Positions 54,445 to 64,000 of a stretch of DNA of 64,000 bases are shown here, one piece after another. The stretch covers positions 682,001 through 746,000 of the forward strand of contig NZ_KZ686269.1 of assembly GCF_003029735.1 (NCBI RefSeq). Direction: 5' to 3'. Made by a program: the position numbers and the translations under genes. The notes under the pieces were generated by a model. That model saw only the letters and a program-made list of their open reading frames with translations, did no database searches and was not told where the DNA came from. Numbering within the stretch: the stretch's first letter is position 1; each line of letters opens with the position of its first letter. The DNA is from Pedobacter yulinensis. Lineage in GTDB: Bacteria > Bacteroidota > Bacteroidia > Sphingobacteriales > Sphingobacteriaceae.

Positions 54445-54522
54445 GGCACGCCGCCACCGTAAATGTCTGAAATGCCCCGGATAAATGTCGCAGCTGCACG
54501 CATGCAGCCGGTTTATCGTCTC

Positions 54523-54530
54523 TAACTTTG
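54523..54530 (+). promoter_or_regulatory. -7 promoter box of the VOC gene
   Basis: TAACTTTG (perfect TAnnTTTG) lies 21 bases before the ATG at 54552, a usual leader length. No clear -33 element. Confidence 0.45.
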
Positions 54531-54551
54531 CTGGTGCACTTAACATACAGC

Positions 54552-55013
54552 ATGATGTCAAAATTTACGACTTTTTTATGGTCTGACCGCGATCCAGAGG
54601 CGGTGGCAAATTATTATGTTAACATATTCAAAGACAGCAAAATCACGTCGAGCATGATGGGGCCTGACGGCAAGGCTTTAGTCGTAGCGTTCGAGTTGAA
54701 CGGGTCTGCATTTGCAGCCCTCGGCGGCGGCCCGGCCCGGCATTTTACAGAGGCCGTTTCATTTATGGTTCCTTGTGCTGATCAATCAGAGATCGATTAT
54801 TACTGGAACGCGCTGATTGCCGATGGCGGTGAGCCTTCTATGTGCGGCTGGCTGAAAGACAAATTTGGCGTTTCCTGGCAAATAACGCCACCGCGGCTGG
54901 TCGAACTCATGAGTGACCCGGACCGAAAAAAAGCAGATGCCGTGATGCAAGCCATGATGCAAATGCGTAAGCTCGATCTGGCTGTGATTGAGCAGGCCTA
55001 TGCCGGCACTTAA
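54552..55013 (+). CDS. VOC-family protein (PhnB-like)
   Basis: 153 residues from ATG 54552 (MMSKFTTFLWSDRDPEAVANYYVNIFKDS). It is the PhnB/3-demethylubiquinone-methyltransferase-like branch of the vicinal oxygen chelate fold: two beta-alpha-beta halves, the second with SEIDYYWNALIADGGEPSMCGWLKDKFGVSWQITP. The Trp-leading and CGW motifs are characteristic, but the metal residues of true dioxygenases are not evident. Role unknown. An in-frame upstream ATG at 54528 overlaps the -7 box (54523-54530) and is disfavoured. Confidence 0.85.
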   Translation: MMSKFTTFLWSDRDPEAVANYYVNIFKDSKITSSMMGPDGKALVVAFELNGSAFAALGGGPARHFTEAVSFMVPCADQSEIDYYWNALIADGGEPSMCGWLKDKFGVSWQITPPRLVELMSDPDRKKADAVMQAMMQMRKLDLAVIEQAYAGT

Positions 55014-55656
55014 GTTAGGGGCTTACACTGATCATTCATAGTAATTTCCTGCCAGCTTTGCCTTGAAATGAGCAAGCAGTTTCGGACAGGTTCGGCATTG
55101 GCCTGTTGCAGTCATTGCTGATTCATGTTTGCCGGGCTGCGGCGGCAATTTCCAAAATATCAGCCACGTAGCGACAAATGCCTTCGCGTCTTATGGGGCG
55201 ATCCTGGTACATTGTATGATTAAGTGTGCCACAGGCTGACCCTTGGTAATCCCTTGATGGCAGGCATCCAGACAGCGTGTTGATGCAGATTAACCCAAGT
55301 AACTTATCTTATTAGACTCCGGTTGTCTTATAATTAATATTATGTTAAGTTCCTGTCTTGTTTGCCCTTTCTCCTGAAGTTATCAAATGCAAAAAAGATT
55401 TTTTGAGTTAAGATAGTCAGTGAAACGATAACGCCATGGTGTGCTGTCTGAAAAATTTTCTGGTCATCGTTGTATGCACGATGGTACTTCGAAAGAATTC
55501 AATGCCTGATCTGAGTCGTTAGGGAATTTGTCGGCAAAGTGCTCACTATCTGTCCAGACTGATCGTTAGGCCGAGGGCCGAAACAGCCGTCGGTCGCCGA
55601 ATGATCAAAGACAAGAATTGATGCGTTAGCCAGCGCGTGCTGTTTCCCCTTAGGCA
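55014..55656. other. Gene-free interval of 643 bases
   Basis: No recognisable gene, RNA or promoter. A minus-strand frame without an upstream start is open for 61 codons (55123-55308, ending IRREGICRYVADILEIAAAARQT) and reads like protein; this could be the C-terminal remnant of a decayed gene. The right half is AT-richer with scattered CGTTAG repeats. No inverted terminal repeats or transposase marks. Confidence 0.5.
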
Positions 55657-56223
55657 TTACTCGGACTTTTCATTTTCTTTTCCCCGGCGCAGCTCAGCAC
55701 GAATGGCTTGTTCCAGCATGGGAATGGTCTGGTCTGATAAACCCGCAGTGACAAATGACACCGTACCATCTTTGGCAATTACAGCATGCGTAGGGTATCC
55801 TTTTACGCCCTGCTGCTGCGCAAAACCCCTACCCGATGGCACGATTCGGTAATCAAATGCTACGTCGTCTTTAGCCAGGAACTGCTTCAACGCTGCAGCG
55901 CCGTCGTTTGCAACAGCCAGGAAAATAACGCTGTCTGTCTTGTACTTTTTAACGAGCGTATTTAATTCGGGCATTTCGGTACGGCATGGTGCGCAATTGA
56001 TGAACCAGAAGTTCAGCACGTAGACCGTACCCCGCGGTGCGGTCAGGTCATAACTGATGCCTTGCAGATCGGTCACGATCGATCCGGCGAAAGGTTTGCC
56101 TTTTACGATATTGACCGGGTAATAAGAAGGTGTGCGCTGTGCAATCACAGTACCCGACGAGCACAGCAAAAGCAGCAATAATGTATACCTGAAATAATTT
56201 GTTGGAAATTCTTTGTTAGGCAT
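55657..56223 (-). CDS. TlpA-like secreted thioredoxin
   Basis: 188 residues. A signal segment (RYTLLLLLLCSSGTVIAQ, cut near residue 29) exports it; a Cys at 21 lies inside the hydrophobic core and is not a good lipobox. The thioredoxin-like domain follows, with the redox pair Cys77-Cys80 in FINCAPC, preceded by YVLNFWF, and the cis-Pro in KGYPTHAVI. TlpA/ResA-type proteins reduce disulfides in the periplasm, for instance in cytochrome maturation. It starts 25 bases after the TPR gene stop, so it is the last gene of that unit. Confidence 0.88.
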   Translation of the reverse strand: MPNKEFPTNYFRYTLLLLLLCSSGTVIAQRTPSYYPVNIVKGKPFAGSIVTDLQGISYDLTAPRGTVYVLNFWFINCAPCRTEMPELNTLVKKYKTDSVIFLAVANDGAAALKQFLAKDDVAFDYRIVPSGRGFAQQQGVKGYPTHAVIAKDGTVSFVTAGLSDQTIPMLEQAIRAELRRGKENEKSE

Positions 56224-56248
56224 GTCGGTGTCTGGTAAAAACGGGTTT

Positions 56249-57394
56249 TTAAAGTTCCTGCAGTTTCTGTTTCAATTCCTGCACTTTGTCCAGGCTGTTT
56301 TTCCGTGAGTAAATCTCGATAAGCAGCTGGATCGTTTGCCGGTCGTTCGGGTTCACTTCATGCGCATGCATGAGCGAAAGCTGCGCCCGGTTAATGAGCG
56401 AATTAAATTGTTCCAGGTTCTTGGTGGCGCCCCTGATCGATTCATTGGCGCTGTTGATATAAGCCAGTCCGAGTTGGTATAGTGCATCAAAATAGTTCTG
56501 GTCCAGGTCAATGGCTTTGTTATACGCGAGTTGTGCGGTCTGGTTGTTATTCTTTGTGGTTTGCTGCAGGTAGCCATACAGATAATAGAGCAATTTGCTG
56601 GTCTTTTCTACTTTCAGGGTCGCATCGATAACGGTCGTTGCTTTTTCAAATTTCTCATTGTCGAGCAACAGGTTGATGTAATCGTTATTCAGAAAGGTAT
56701 TGAACGGGTTTACGCTGATGCCCTTCTCTAAAATCCTGATCGCATCTTCTGGAAGGAATTTAGCTGAATAGATATAGGCCATATTTTGGAAGACCGCCGG
56801 GTTCTTTACTCCGTTTTCTATGCCGCGGTTAAAATACACCAGCGCTTCGTCATAGTTTTTCATGTTTTGTGCAGCGATGGCGGCATTGACAGCGAGCGCC
56901 GTATCTTTTGGCAGGAAGTCGCTCACGGCTTTGAGCTCATCGAAAGCGGCTTTGAAATCATTTTCTTTAAATGCCGTATTGCCCTTGTCCTGACGTTTAA
57001 TGTAAATGTTGTGCACAGAGGCCGCGATCAGACCAGAATTGTCCTGGAAGCGGTCCAGCCGTTTGGCCGAATCAATTGCCGCCTGAGCCATCTTGAAGTG
57101 GCGGTCTGAATTCGCCTCATCTTTGTCCAGAATCGCAACGTACGATGCCAGGTAAGCATTAATAGCCCATGTCTCAGGGTATTTCCGGGTTTTACGGTCC
57201 TTGCTTGCATTTTCGCTGGCTTTAATGCCTTCACCAAGAATGCCAAGCTGGGTCTTTTCATCTGCCTTATTGGAAATGGCCGCCTGGAGCTTGCCTACGG
57301 CATTCTTTGCAACAAGCAGTTGGGTGGTCTGTGCAGCCGCCGGGAAATAAGCTGCGAGCGTCAGGATCAGGAAGAGGTATCGGTTGTGTTTCAT
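56249..57394 (-). CDS. Secreted TPR protein (paralogue 1)
   Basis: 381 residues from ATG 57392-57394 (MKHNRYLFLILTLAAYFPAAAQ), which opens a signal peptide; upstream ATGs at 57412 and 57508 give basic, non-signal leaders, the last within the preceding terminator. The mature protein is helical, with TPR-like units (AIRILEKGISVNPFNTF, AQLAYNKAIDLDQNYFDALYQLGLAY). The first 90 residues align by eye with the next gene (AKNAVGKLQAAI against AKNAWNLFQIS; YPETWAINAYLASYVAI against APDAWSHKALFASAIAV), so the two arose by duplication. Function unknown. Confidence 0.85.
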   Translation of the reverse strand: MKHNRYLFLILTLAAYFPAAAQTTQLLVAKNAVGKLQAAISNKADEKTQLGILGEGIKASENASKDRKTRKYPETWAINAYLASYVAILDKDEANSDRHFKMAQAAIDSAKRLDRFQDNSGLIAASVHNIYIKRQDKGNTAFKENDFKAAFDELKAVSDFLPKDTALAVNAAIAAQNMKNYDEALVYFNRGIENGVKNPAVFQNMAYIYSAKFLPEDAIRILEKGISVNPFNTFLNNDYINLLLDNEKFEKATTVIDATLKVEKTSKLLYYLYGYLQQTTKNNNQTAQLAYNKAIDLDQNYFDALYQLGLAYINSANESIRGATKNLEQFNSLINRAQLSLMHAHEVNPNDRQTIQLLIEIYSRKNSLDKVQELKQKLQEL

Positions 57395-57463
57395 CGGTAA
57401 CGCAGTTTTCATGCGCCGGCAGGATTTCACTGCGGCTGGTTCTGGATGTGTGCAAACAAAATT

Positions 57464-57496
57464 AAAAAAAAAGAGGGACAATTTTGCTTGTCCCTC
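57464..57496 (-). terminator. Strong terminator between the two TPR genes
   Basis: On the minus strand GAGGGACAA and TTGTCCCTC form a 9-base perfect stem (57473-57481 with 57488-57496), followed by nine Ts. It separates the gyrA-TPR2 unit from TPR1-thioredoxin. Confidence 0.9.
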
Positions 57497-57517
57497 TCTC
57501 CTTTTCAACCAGTCAGA

Positions 57518-58609
57518 TTAATTGGCCGGTAAGGCTGCGATCTGCTTTTTGATTGCCTCGTAGTTGGCATTGTCGTTTTTAAAACCGTAAATCTGCTGCA
57601 GACTTTCAAGCGCTGCGCGGTTTTTCGGATCAAGTTCAGCTGCTTTCTTGTAATATGGCAAGGCCTGGTCAATCAGCCCAACGAGCTTTTTATCTGCTGC
57701 AGCGATCTCCTTCGTTTTTTTGATGTCGATTTTGTTCTTTGCTGCCTGTGCCGCCAGTGCCTGTTTGTAATAAACATCACCTTTCAGGTACTGGTACATC
57801 GAATTGTTCGGGTTCTTGGCCAGCAGTTTGTCGATCATCTCTTCAGACTTGGCAATGTCGCCCTTGTTGATGTAGTACTGCGTCTCTACCTGGACGAAGT
57901 AATCATCAGTCGGGAATTTCGCAGCTGCTTCTTTGGCAATGGCTACGGCAGCAGCGGTGTCTTTTAAGTGGTTCATGCTCAGGTTAACCATCTCACTGTA
58001 GGTTTCCTTTGCATCTGCCGTATTAAAAGCTGCGTACTTTTTGTAATTTGCTATCGCTGCTGGATAATCCTGAACCAGGCTCGCCATTACGGCCGCGTTC
58101 TTGAACATGGCAGTATCTTTAGGATTGATAGCCGTGATCTGCTCAAAATATTTTTGCGCGTTTTTATAGTCCTTTTTGTTGTAAGCGGTATAAGCGCGAA
58201 CCTTTACAGCGTTTTGAATGTTGACTTCTGCAGTAGCAATTGCTTCTTTCTCCGCATTTTTAGTGTCCAGTTCCTTGGTTTTCGCTAAGGCTTCTTCAGC
58301 AACTTTCTGGAATGACTCAGAGTTCTGCAGGTTAACCGTGTCCACGACAGCGATGGCAGAAGCAAATAATGCCTTGTGCGACCAGGCATCCGGAGCGGTT
58401 TTGGTTTTCTCATGAACAGTTGCGGCTTCAGCATGTTGCAATCCGGCTTTGAGATCGTTCAGCTTTTTATCAAGCGCCACTGAGTTGTTACCTGCGGAGA
58501 TCTGGAACAAGTTCCAGGCATTCTTCGCTTGAGTGATCTCACTTTTCTGTGCAAATGCAATACTGGCTGATCCAGCAAGCAATATGGTTAAAAGTGTTTT
58601 GTTCATCAT
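57518..58609 (-). CDS. Secreted TPR protein (paralogue 2), next to gyrA
   Basis: 363 residues; signal peptide MMNKTLLTILLAGSASIAFAQ. The mature chain is Ala/Lys-rich and helical with TPR-like repeats (AQKYFEQITAINPKDTAMF, YPAAIANYKKYAAF, LPYYKKAAELDPKNRAALESLQ). It lies 31 bases after the gyrA stop with no terminator between, so it may be co-transcribed with gyrA, and it ends in a strong terminator. It is a paralogue of the following TPR gene. Likely a periplasmic scaffold; no partner is evident. Confidence 0.88.
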   Translation of the reverse strand: MMNKTLLTILLAGSASIAFAQKSEITQAKNAWNLFQISAGNNSVALDKKLNDLKAGLQHAEAATVHEKTKTAPDAWSHKALFASAIAVVDTVNLQNSESFQKVAEEALAKTKELDTKNAEKEAIATAEVNIQNAVKVRAYTAYNKKDYKNAQKYFEQITAINPKDTAMFKNAAVMASLVQDYPAAIANYKKYAAFNTADAKETYSEMVNLSMNHLKDTAAAVAIAKEAAAKFPTDDYFVQVETQYYINKGDIAKSEEMIDKLLAKNPNNSMYQYLKGDVYYKQALAAQAAKNKIDIKKTKEIAAADKKLVGLIDQALPYYKKAAELDPKNRAALESLQQIYGFKNDNANYEAIKKQIAALPAN

Positions 58610-58640
58610 GTTATCTACTTTGTTTGTATGAATTTAGCAA

Positions 58641-61205
58641 TTATTCTTCAGTTTCAGCCGGTGCATCGCCATTCTGAGCATCACCTTCCGATTGCCCTTC
58701 AGGCATTCCAGCCGGGTTTTCTGTCGCATTTTCTTCTGCGGCATCGTCCTCATGCTCAATCTTGGCCACAGATGCGATCTCGTCATCACCCTTCAGCGTG
58801 ATCAGCCTGACACCCTGCGTTGCCCGACCCATGACCCTCAGTTCGCTTACCGCAATGCGGATAACGATGCCTGAGCGGTTAATGATCATCAGGTCTTCTG
58901 CGTCAGTTACGTCTTTAATGGCCACCAGTTCGCCGGTTTTATCGGTGACGTTAATGGTCTTCACGCCTTTACCGCCCCTGTTTGTAACGCGATAATCGTC
59001 GATGTCAGTACGTTTGCCGTAACCTTTTTCTGAAACAACCAGTACGGTTACGTCCGGATTGTTCACAGCAATCATGCCAATTACCTCGTCTTTTTCATGT
59101 GCAAGCGTTACCCCGCGCACACCGGTTGCCGTACGGCCCATCGGCCTGACGGTCGCTTCATTGAAACGAATGGCCCGGCCGGAGCGCAGTGCCATCACGA
59201 TCTCGCTCGCGCCGTCAGTCAGGCAGGCTTCGAGCAGCTGGTCACCTTCGTTGATGTTAATGGCGTTAATGCCGTTAACCCTCGGACGTGAGTAGGCCTC
59301 GAGCGAAGTCTTTTTGATGGTGCCCTGACGGGTACACATGATAATGTAATTGTTCTCGAGGTACTCCTGATCCTTCAGGTTCTTCACCTTGATGTAGGCC
59401 TTGATCTTTTCTTCTTTAGGAATGTTGATGATGTTCTGAATGGCCCGGCCCCTGCCCGTCCGGTTCCCTTCCGGGATTTCGTAAACGCGCAGCCAGAAAC
59501 AGCGTCCTGCCTCGGTAAAGAAGAGCATGTAATTGTGGTTGGTTGCAACGAGCAGGTGTTCAATAAAATCTTCGTTCTTCGAAGTACCTCCTTTTGAACC
59601 CTTTCCGCCGCGGCCCTGAGTCCGGTATTCTGTAGCCGGGGTGCGTTTAATGTAGCCTTCGTGCGAGATGGTGATCACGACTTCTTCGTCTTCGATAAAG
59701 TCTTCCATGCTCATGTCTTCGCCCGAATGTACGATCTGTGTACGGCGCTCATCACCATATTTTTCGCGGATCTCGAGCAGTTCGTCTTTGATGATTTGCA
59801 TACGCAGACCTTCATCAGCCAGAACAGACTTCAGGTAGTCGATGGTTTTCATCAGTTCCGCATATTCTTCCTTGATCTTGTCGCGCTCCAGTCCGGTAAG
59901 CCGGCGCAGCGTCATGTCGAGAATGGCACGCGCCTGGATATCGCTCAGACCAAACTGGTCCATCAGCCCCTGGCGGGCATCTTCCGGCGTAGCCGAATTT
60001 CTGATGAGCCGGATCACCTCGTCCAGGTGGTCCAGTGCGATCAGCAAACCTTCCAGGATGTGTGCGCGTTTTTCGGCCTCTGCCAGCTCAAACCGGGTAC
60101 GGCGAATCACCACCTCATGGCGGTGCTCGACGAAATATTTGATCAGGTCTTTCAGGTTCAGCAACTGCGGCCGTCCTTTAACCAGGGCAATATTGTTTAC
60201 GCTGAATGAGGTTTGCAGCGCTGTTTGTTTATACAGGTTGTTTAAAACGATAGAGGCGTTCGCGTCGCGTTTAATCTCGTATACAATACGTATTCCGTCC
60301 TTGTTCGACTCATCTTTGATGTTCGAAATGCCTTCGATCTTTTTCTCACCGACCAGTTCAGCAGTGCGCTCGATCATCTGCGCTTTGTTAACCTGATATG
60401 GGATTTCGGTTACAATAATGACTTCGCGGTCACGTATCGTCTCAATCTCAGCCTTGGCGCGCATGACCACCCGGCCGCGGCCGGTTTCGAAGGCCTGCTG
60501 TACGCCGGCATACCCATAAATGATACCTCCCGTCGGGAAATCCGGAGCTTTGATGAATTTCATCAGCTCTGCAATGCTGATTTCGGTGTTGTCTATATAA
60601 TTAACGGTGGCATCAATGGTTTCGGTTAAGTTGTGCGGAGCCATGTTGGTGGCCATACCTACAGCAATACCCGAGGCACCGTTGACAAGCAGGTTGGGTA
60701 TTTTGGCTGGCAGAACGGTTGGTTCGCGCAGCGAGTCGTCAAAGTTCAGCTGGTAATCGACCGTATCCTTATTGATATCGGCCAGCATTTCCTCTGCAAT
60801 TTTCGCAAACCGGGCTTCTGTGTAACGCATGGCCGCCGGGCTGTCGCCGTCAATGTGGCCAAAGTTACCTTGTCCGTCTACCATCGGGTACCGCAGGCTC
60901 CAGTCCTGCGCCATACGCACCATGGTATCGTAAACCGAAGAGTCGCCGTGTGGATGGTATTTACCCAACACCTCGCCTACGATACGCGCAGATTTCTTGT
61001 GTGGTTTGGTGCTTGTTACACCCAGATCCAGCATACCGAACAATACCCGCCGGTGTACGGGCTTCAATCCGTCACGAACGTCGGGCAGCGCCCGCGATAC
61101 GATTACCGACATCGAATAATCGATGTAGGCGGATTTCATTTGTTCTTCTATATTAATCGGGATAATGCGGTCGTGTTGTGCCTGATTTTCTAAATCTTCT
61201 GCCAT
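58641..61205 (-). CDS. gyrA: DNA gyrase subunit A
   Basis: 854 residues. Catalytic Tyr128 in [10 protein letters not shown] (E. coli Tyr122) and the 5Y-CAP domain [23 protein letters not shown] are clear. The quinolone region reads [15 protein letters not shown] with Ser89 and Asp93, the drug-sensitive residues at E. coli 83 and 87. The C-terminal propeller has the GyrA box QGRGGKG (about 545-551), distinguishing it from ParC, and the chain ends in an acidic tail ([20 protein letters not shown] and on). Introduces negative supercoils with GyrB. Divergent from the thiamine operon. Confidence 0.97.
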   Translation of the reverse strand: MAEDLENQAQHDRIIPINIEEQMKSAYIDYSMSVIVSRALPDVRDGLKPVHRRVLFGMLDLGVTSTKPHKKSARIVGEVLGKYHPHGDSSVYDTMVRMAQDWSLRYPMVDGQGNFGHIDGDSPAAMRYTEARFAKIAEEMLADINKDTVDYQLNFDDSLREPTVLPAKIPNLLVNGASGIAVGMATNMAPHNLTETIDATVNYIDNTEISIAELMKFIKAPDFPTGGIIYGYAGVQQAFETGRGRVVMRAKAEIETIRDREVIIVTEIPYQVNKAQMIERTAELVGEKKIEGISNIKDESNKDGIRIVYEIKRDANASIVLNNLYKQTALQTSFSVNNIALVKGRPQLLNLKDLIKYFVEHRHEVVIRRTRFELAEAEKRAHILEGLLIALDHLDEVIRLIRNSATPEDARQGLMDQFGLSDIQARAILDMTLRRLTGLERDKIKEEYAELMKTIDYLKSVLADEGLRMQIIKDELLEIREKYGDERRTQIVHSGEDMSMEDFIEDEEVVITISHEGYIKRTPATEYRTQGRGGKGSKGGTSKNEDFIEHLLVATNHNYMLFFTEAGRCFWLRVYEIPEGNRTGRGRAIQNIINIPKEEKIKAYIKVKNLKDQEYLENNYIIMCTRQGTIKKTSLEAYSRPRVNGINAININEGDQLLEACLTDGASEIVMALRSGRAIRFNEATVRPMGRTATGVRGVTLAHEKDEVIGMIAVNNPDVTVLVVSEKGYGKRTDIDDYRVTNRGGKGVKTINVTDKTGELVAIKDVTDAEDLMIINRSGIVIRIAVSELRVMGRATQGVRLITLKGDDEIASVAKIEHEDDAAEENATENPAGMPEGQSEGDAQNGDAPAETEE

Positions 61206-61417
61206 ATACTGTCTGGTCCCGCTGGGGGCGTATTTTTAAGGTTGTTCTATAACCTTGCGAATTTAGCAAATTATTGCCGTATTGGGGTAATGTTGAAAAG
61301 TTTTACGTATCGCCACAGACCGGCTGCAGATCGTGTCGCAGATCGCTTAAAAAGATGGTTTTCAGCGAATTTATAAAGGCATAGGATTGGTCAAAACTGA
61401 TAAAAATCAAAAAAGTG

Positions 61418-61448
61418 TTTGCATCCCTGTTCCTTATCTTTACCTTTG
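61418..61448 (+). promoter_or_regulatory. Promoter of the thiamine operon
   Basis: TTTG (61418-61421), 19 bases, TACCTTTG (61441-61448): a consensus Bacteroidota promoter (TTTG-N19-TAnnTTTG). The predicted start, about 61453, coincides with the first base of the riboswitch P1 stem. Confidence 0.8.
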
Positions 61449-61452
61449 AAAG

Positions 61453-61525
61453 ACTTTAGGGGTGCCGTTGCGCTGAGATAATACCCTTCGAACCTGATGC
61501 AGTTAGTACTGCCGCAGGGAAAAGT
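61453..61525 (+). promoter_or_regulatory. TPP riboswitch (THI element)
   Basis: The conserved blocks are present in order: AGGGGTGC, GCTGAGATAATACCCTTCGAACCTGATGC (61471-61499), then the variable stem and GCAGGGA. P1 closes by ACTTT (61453-61457) with AAAGT (61521-61525). Binding of thiamine pyrophosphate should lower expression of thiS-thiC and downstream genes. A 68-base expression platform follows, containing GCATG-cgt-CATGC near 61548-61560, which could be involved. Confidence 0.93.
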
Positions 61526-61593
61526 AAGCTGCCTTTACGTGTGCTTTCTGCATGCGTCATGCTGGTCGCTCCTGAAGTATAAATGTACCAGGA

Positions 61594-63658
<2,065 letters not shown>

Positions 63659-63659
<1 letters not shown>

Positions 63660-64000
63660 TGCTAGTCGTTGTCTCGCATCCGGATTTGGTTCACAACGAA
63701 CTCGCCCAGGTAAACCAGATGTTCGCTGCGGGCATGGAATACTTCCACCTGCGTAAGCCCGGTCTGTCCAGGTCGGGGCAGCTGGCCTATCTGGCGGGTA
63801 TCAGGCCGGAGTTCAGGAACCGGGTTGCCCTGCACCAGCACCACGACCTGGCTGAACAAGCGGGTACCCGCAGGCTGCATGACCGTACAGAGGCAAGGCA
63901 TAGCCGAAGCCGTTTCGAGCCTGACATTGTGTATTCGACCTCTGTTCATGCAGGCGACACCGGCCTGCCACCCGGGCACCAATACAGCTATGCATTCTTT
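63659..64000 (+). CDS. ThiE/TenI-like protein (5' part; cut by window end)
   Basis: An open frame from ATG 63659 (overlapping the thiC stop) runs to the window edge with no stop, 114 codons. The sequence MLVVVSHPDLVHNELAQVNQM opens, and EYFHLRKPGLSRSGQL is the thiamine phosphate synthase/TenI phosphate-site region; VALHQHHDLAEQAG replaces the substrate-contacting NDR/VDLA motif of true ThiE, and IVYSTSVHAGDTG resembles the later conserved Ser region. The departure from the ThiE motif suggests a TenI-like accessory protein or a divergent ThiE. The C-terminus lies outside the window, so this is unresolved. Confidence 0.75.

Noticed and set aside
58641..61205. Quinolone-resistance substitutions in gyrA
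   Set aside because: Ser89 and Asp93, equivalent to E. coli Ser83 and Asp87, are the sensitive residues.

Overview
The window is ordinary chromosomal DNA (roughly 50% GC) from a member of the Bacteroidota, most likely the Sphingobacteriales (Pedobacter/Mucilaginibacter-like); the genus cannot be fixed from the sequence. Evidence for the phylum is a SusC/SusD pair beside a hybrid two-component regulator, many lipoprotein signals, promoter boxes of the TAnnTTTG type, and the phylum's small SRP RNA. I see no phage, insertion sequence, CRISPR array, tRNA or rRNA.

Layout. 1-8953 (+): a tightly packed cluster of polyphosphate kinase (ppk1), an SdiA-regulated-type lipoprotein, a 1202-residue fusion of metallophosphatase, kinase-like middle domain and Omp85-like barrel, and a large GAF-domain protein. 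8955-10924 (-): omega-amidase plus methionine/glutamine-type aminotransferase. 11045-11815: queuosine-precursor transporter. 11904-27011: a polysaccharide utilisation locus, with a divergent hybrid sensor/AraC regulator, SusC, SusD, three GH43-type enzymes, a clan GH-A hydrolase and a GH29-type fucosidase, punctuated by hairpins. 27061-31447 (-): OPT transporter, alpha/beta hydrolase, NTF2-like protein, fructose-6-phosphate aldolase. 31536-31632 (-): SRP RNA with its own promoter and terminator. 31993-37964: gltB-gltD. 38106-41870: a PaoABC-like periplasmic molybdenum aldehyde oxidoreductase. 41878-45740: galK with trmH-like and ydeI-like genes, divergent from galM and a DUF1398 gene. 45735-50069: nucleoside phosphorylase, IMPACT protein, DMT transporter and ribD, divergent from prmC. 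50152-55013: small secreted proteins, fasciclin protein, MFS transporter, hemF, VOC protein. 55014-55656 is gene-free. 55657-61205 (-): gyrA followed by two paralogous TPR proteins and a TlpA-like thioredoxin. 61418-64000: a TPP-riboswitch-controlled thiamine operon (thiS, thiC, a thiE/tenI-like gene cut by the window end).

How the parts work together. The sugar-uptake locus reads as one regulon: a periplasmic sensor drives SusCD import and surface/periplasmic hydrolysis of an arabinose- and fucose-containing glycan (inference). Galactokinase/mutarotase, glutamate synthase, thiamine, riboflavin, haem and gyrase genes are housekeeping. The least familiar unit is the ppk1 cluster, whose third gene joins a secreted phosphatase, a domain with kinase-like motifs (GDWDRH, RDRD) and an outer-membrane barrel in one polypeptide. 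Several starts given here are downstream of the longest possible start because the internal one begins a signal peptide or the family's usual N-terminus; the reason is given in each entry.
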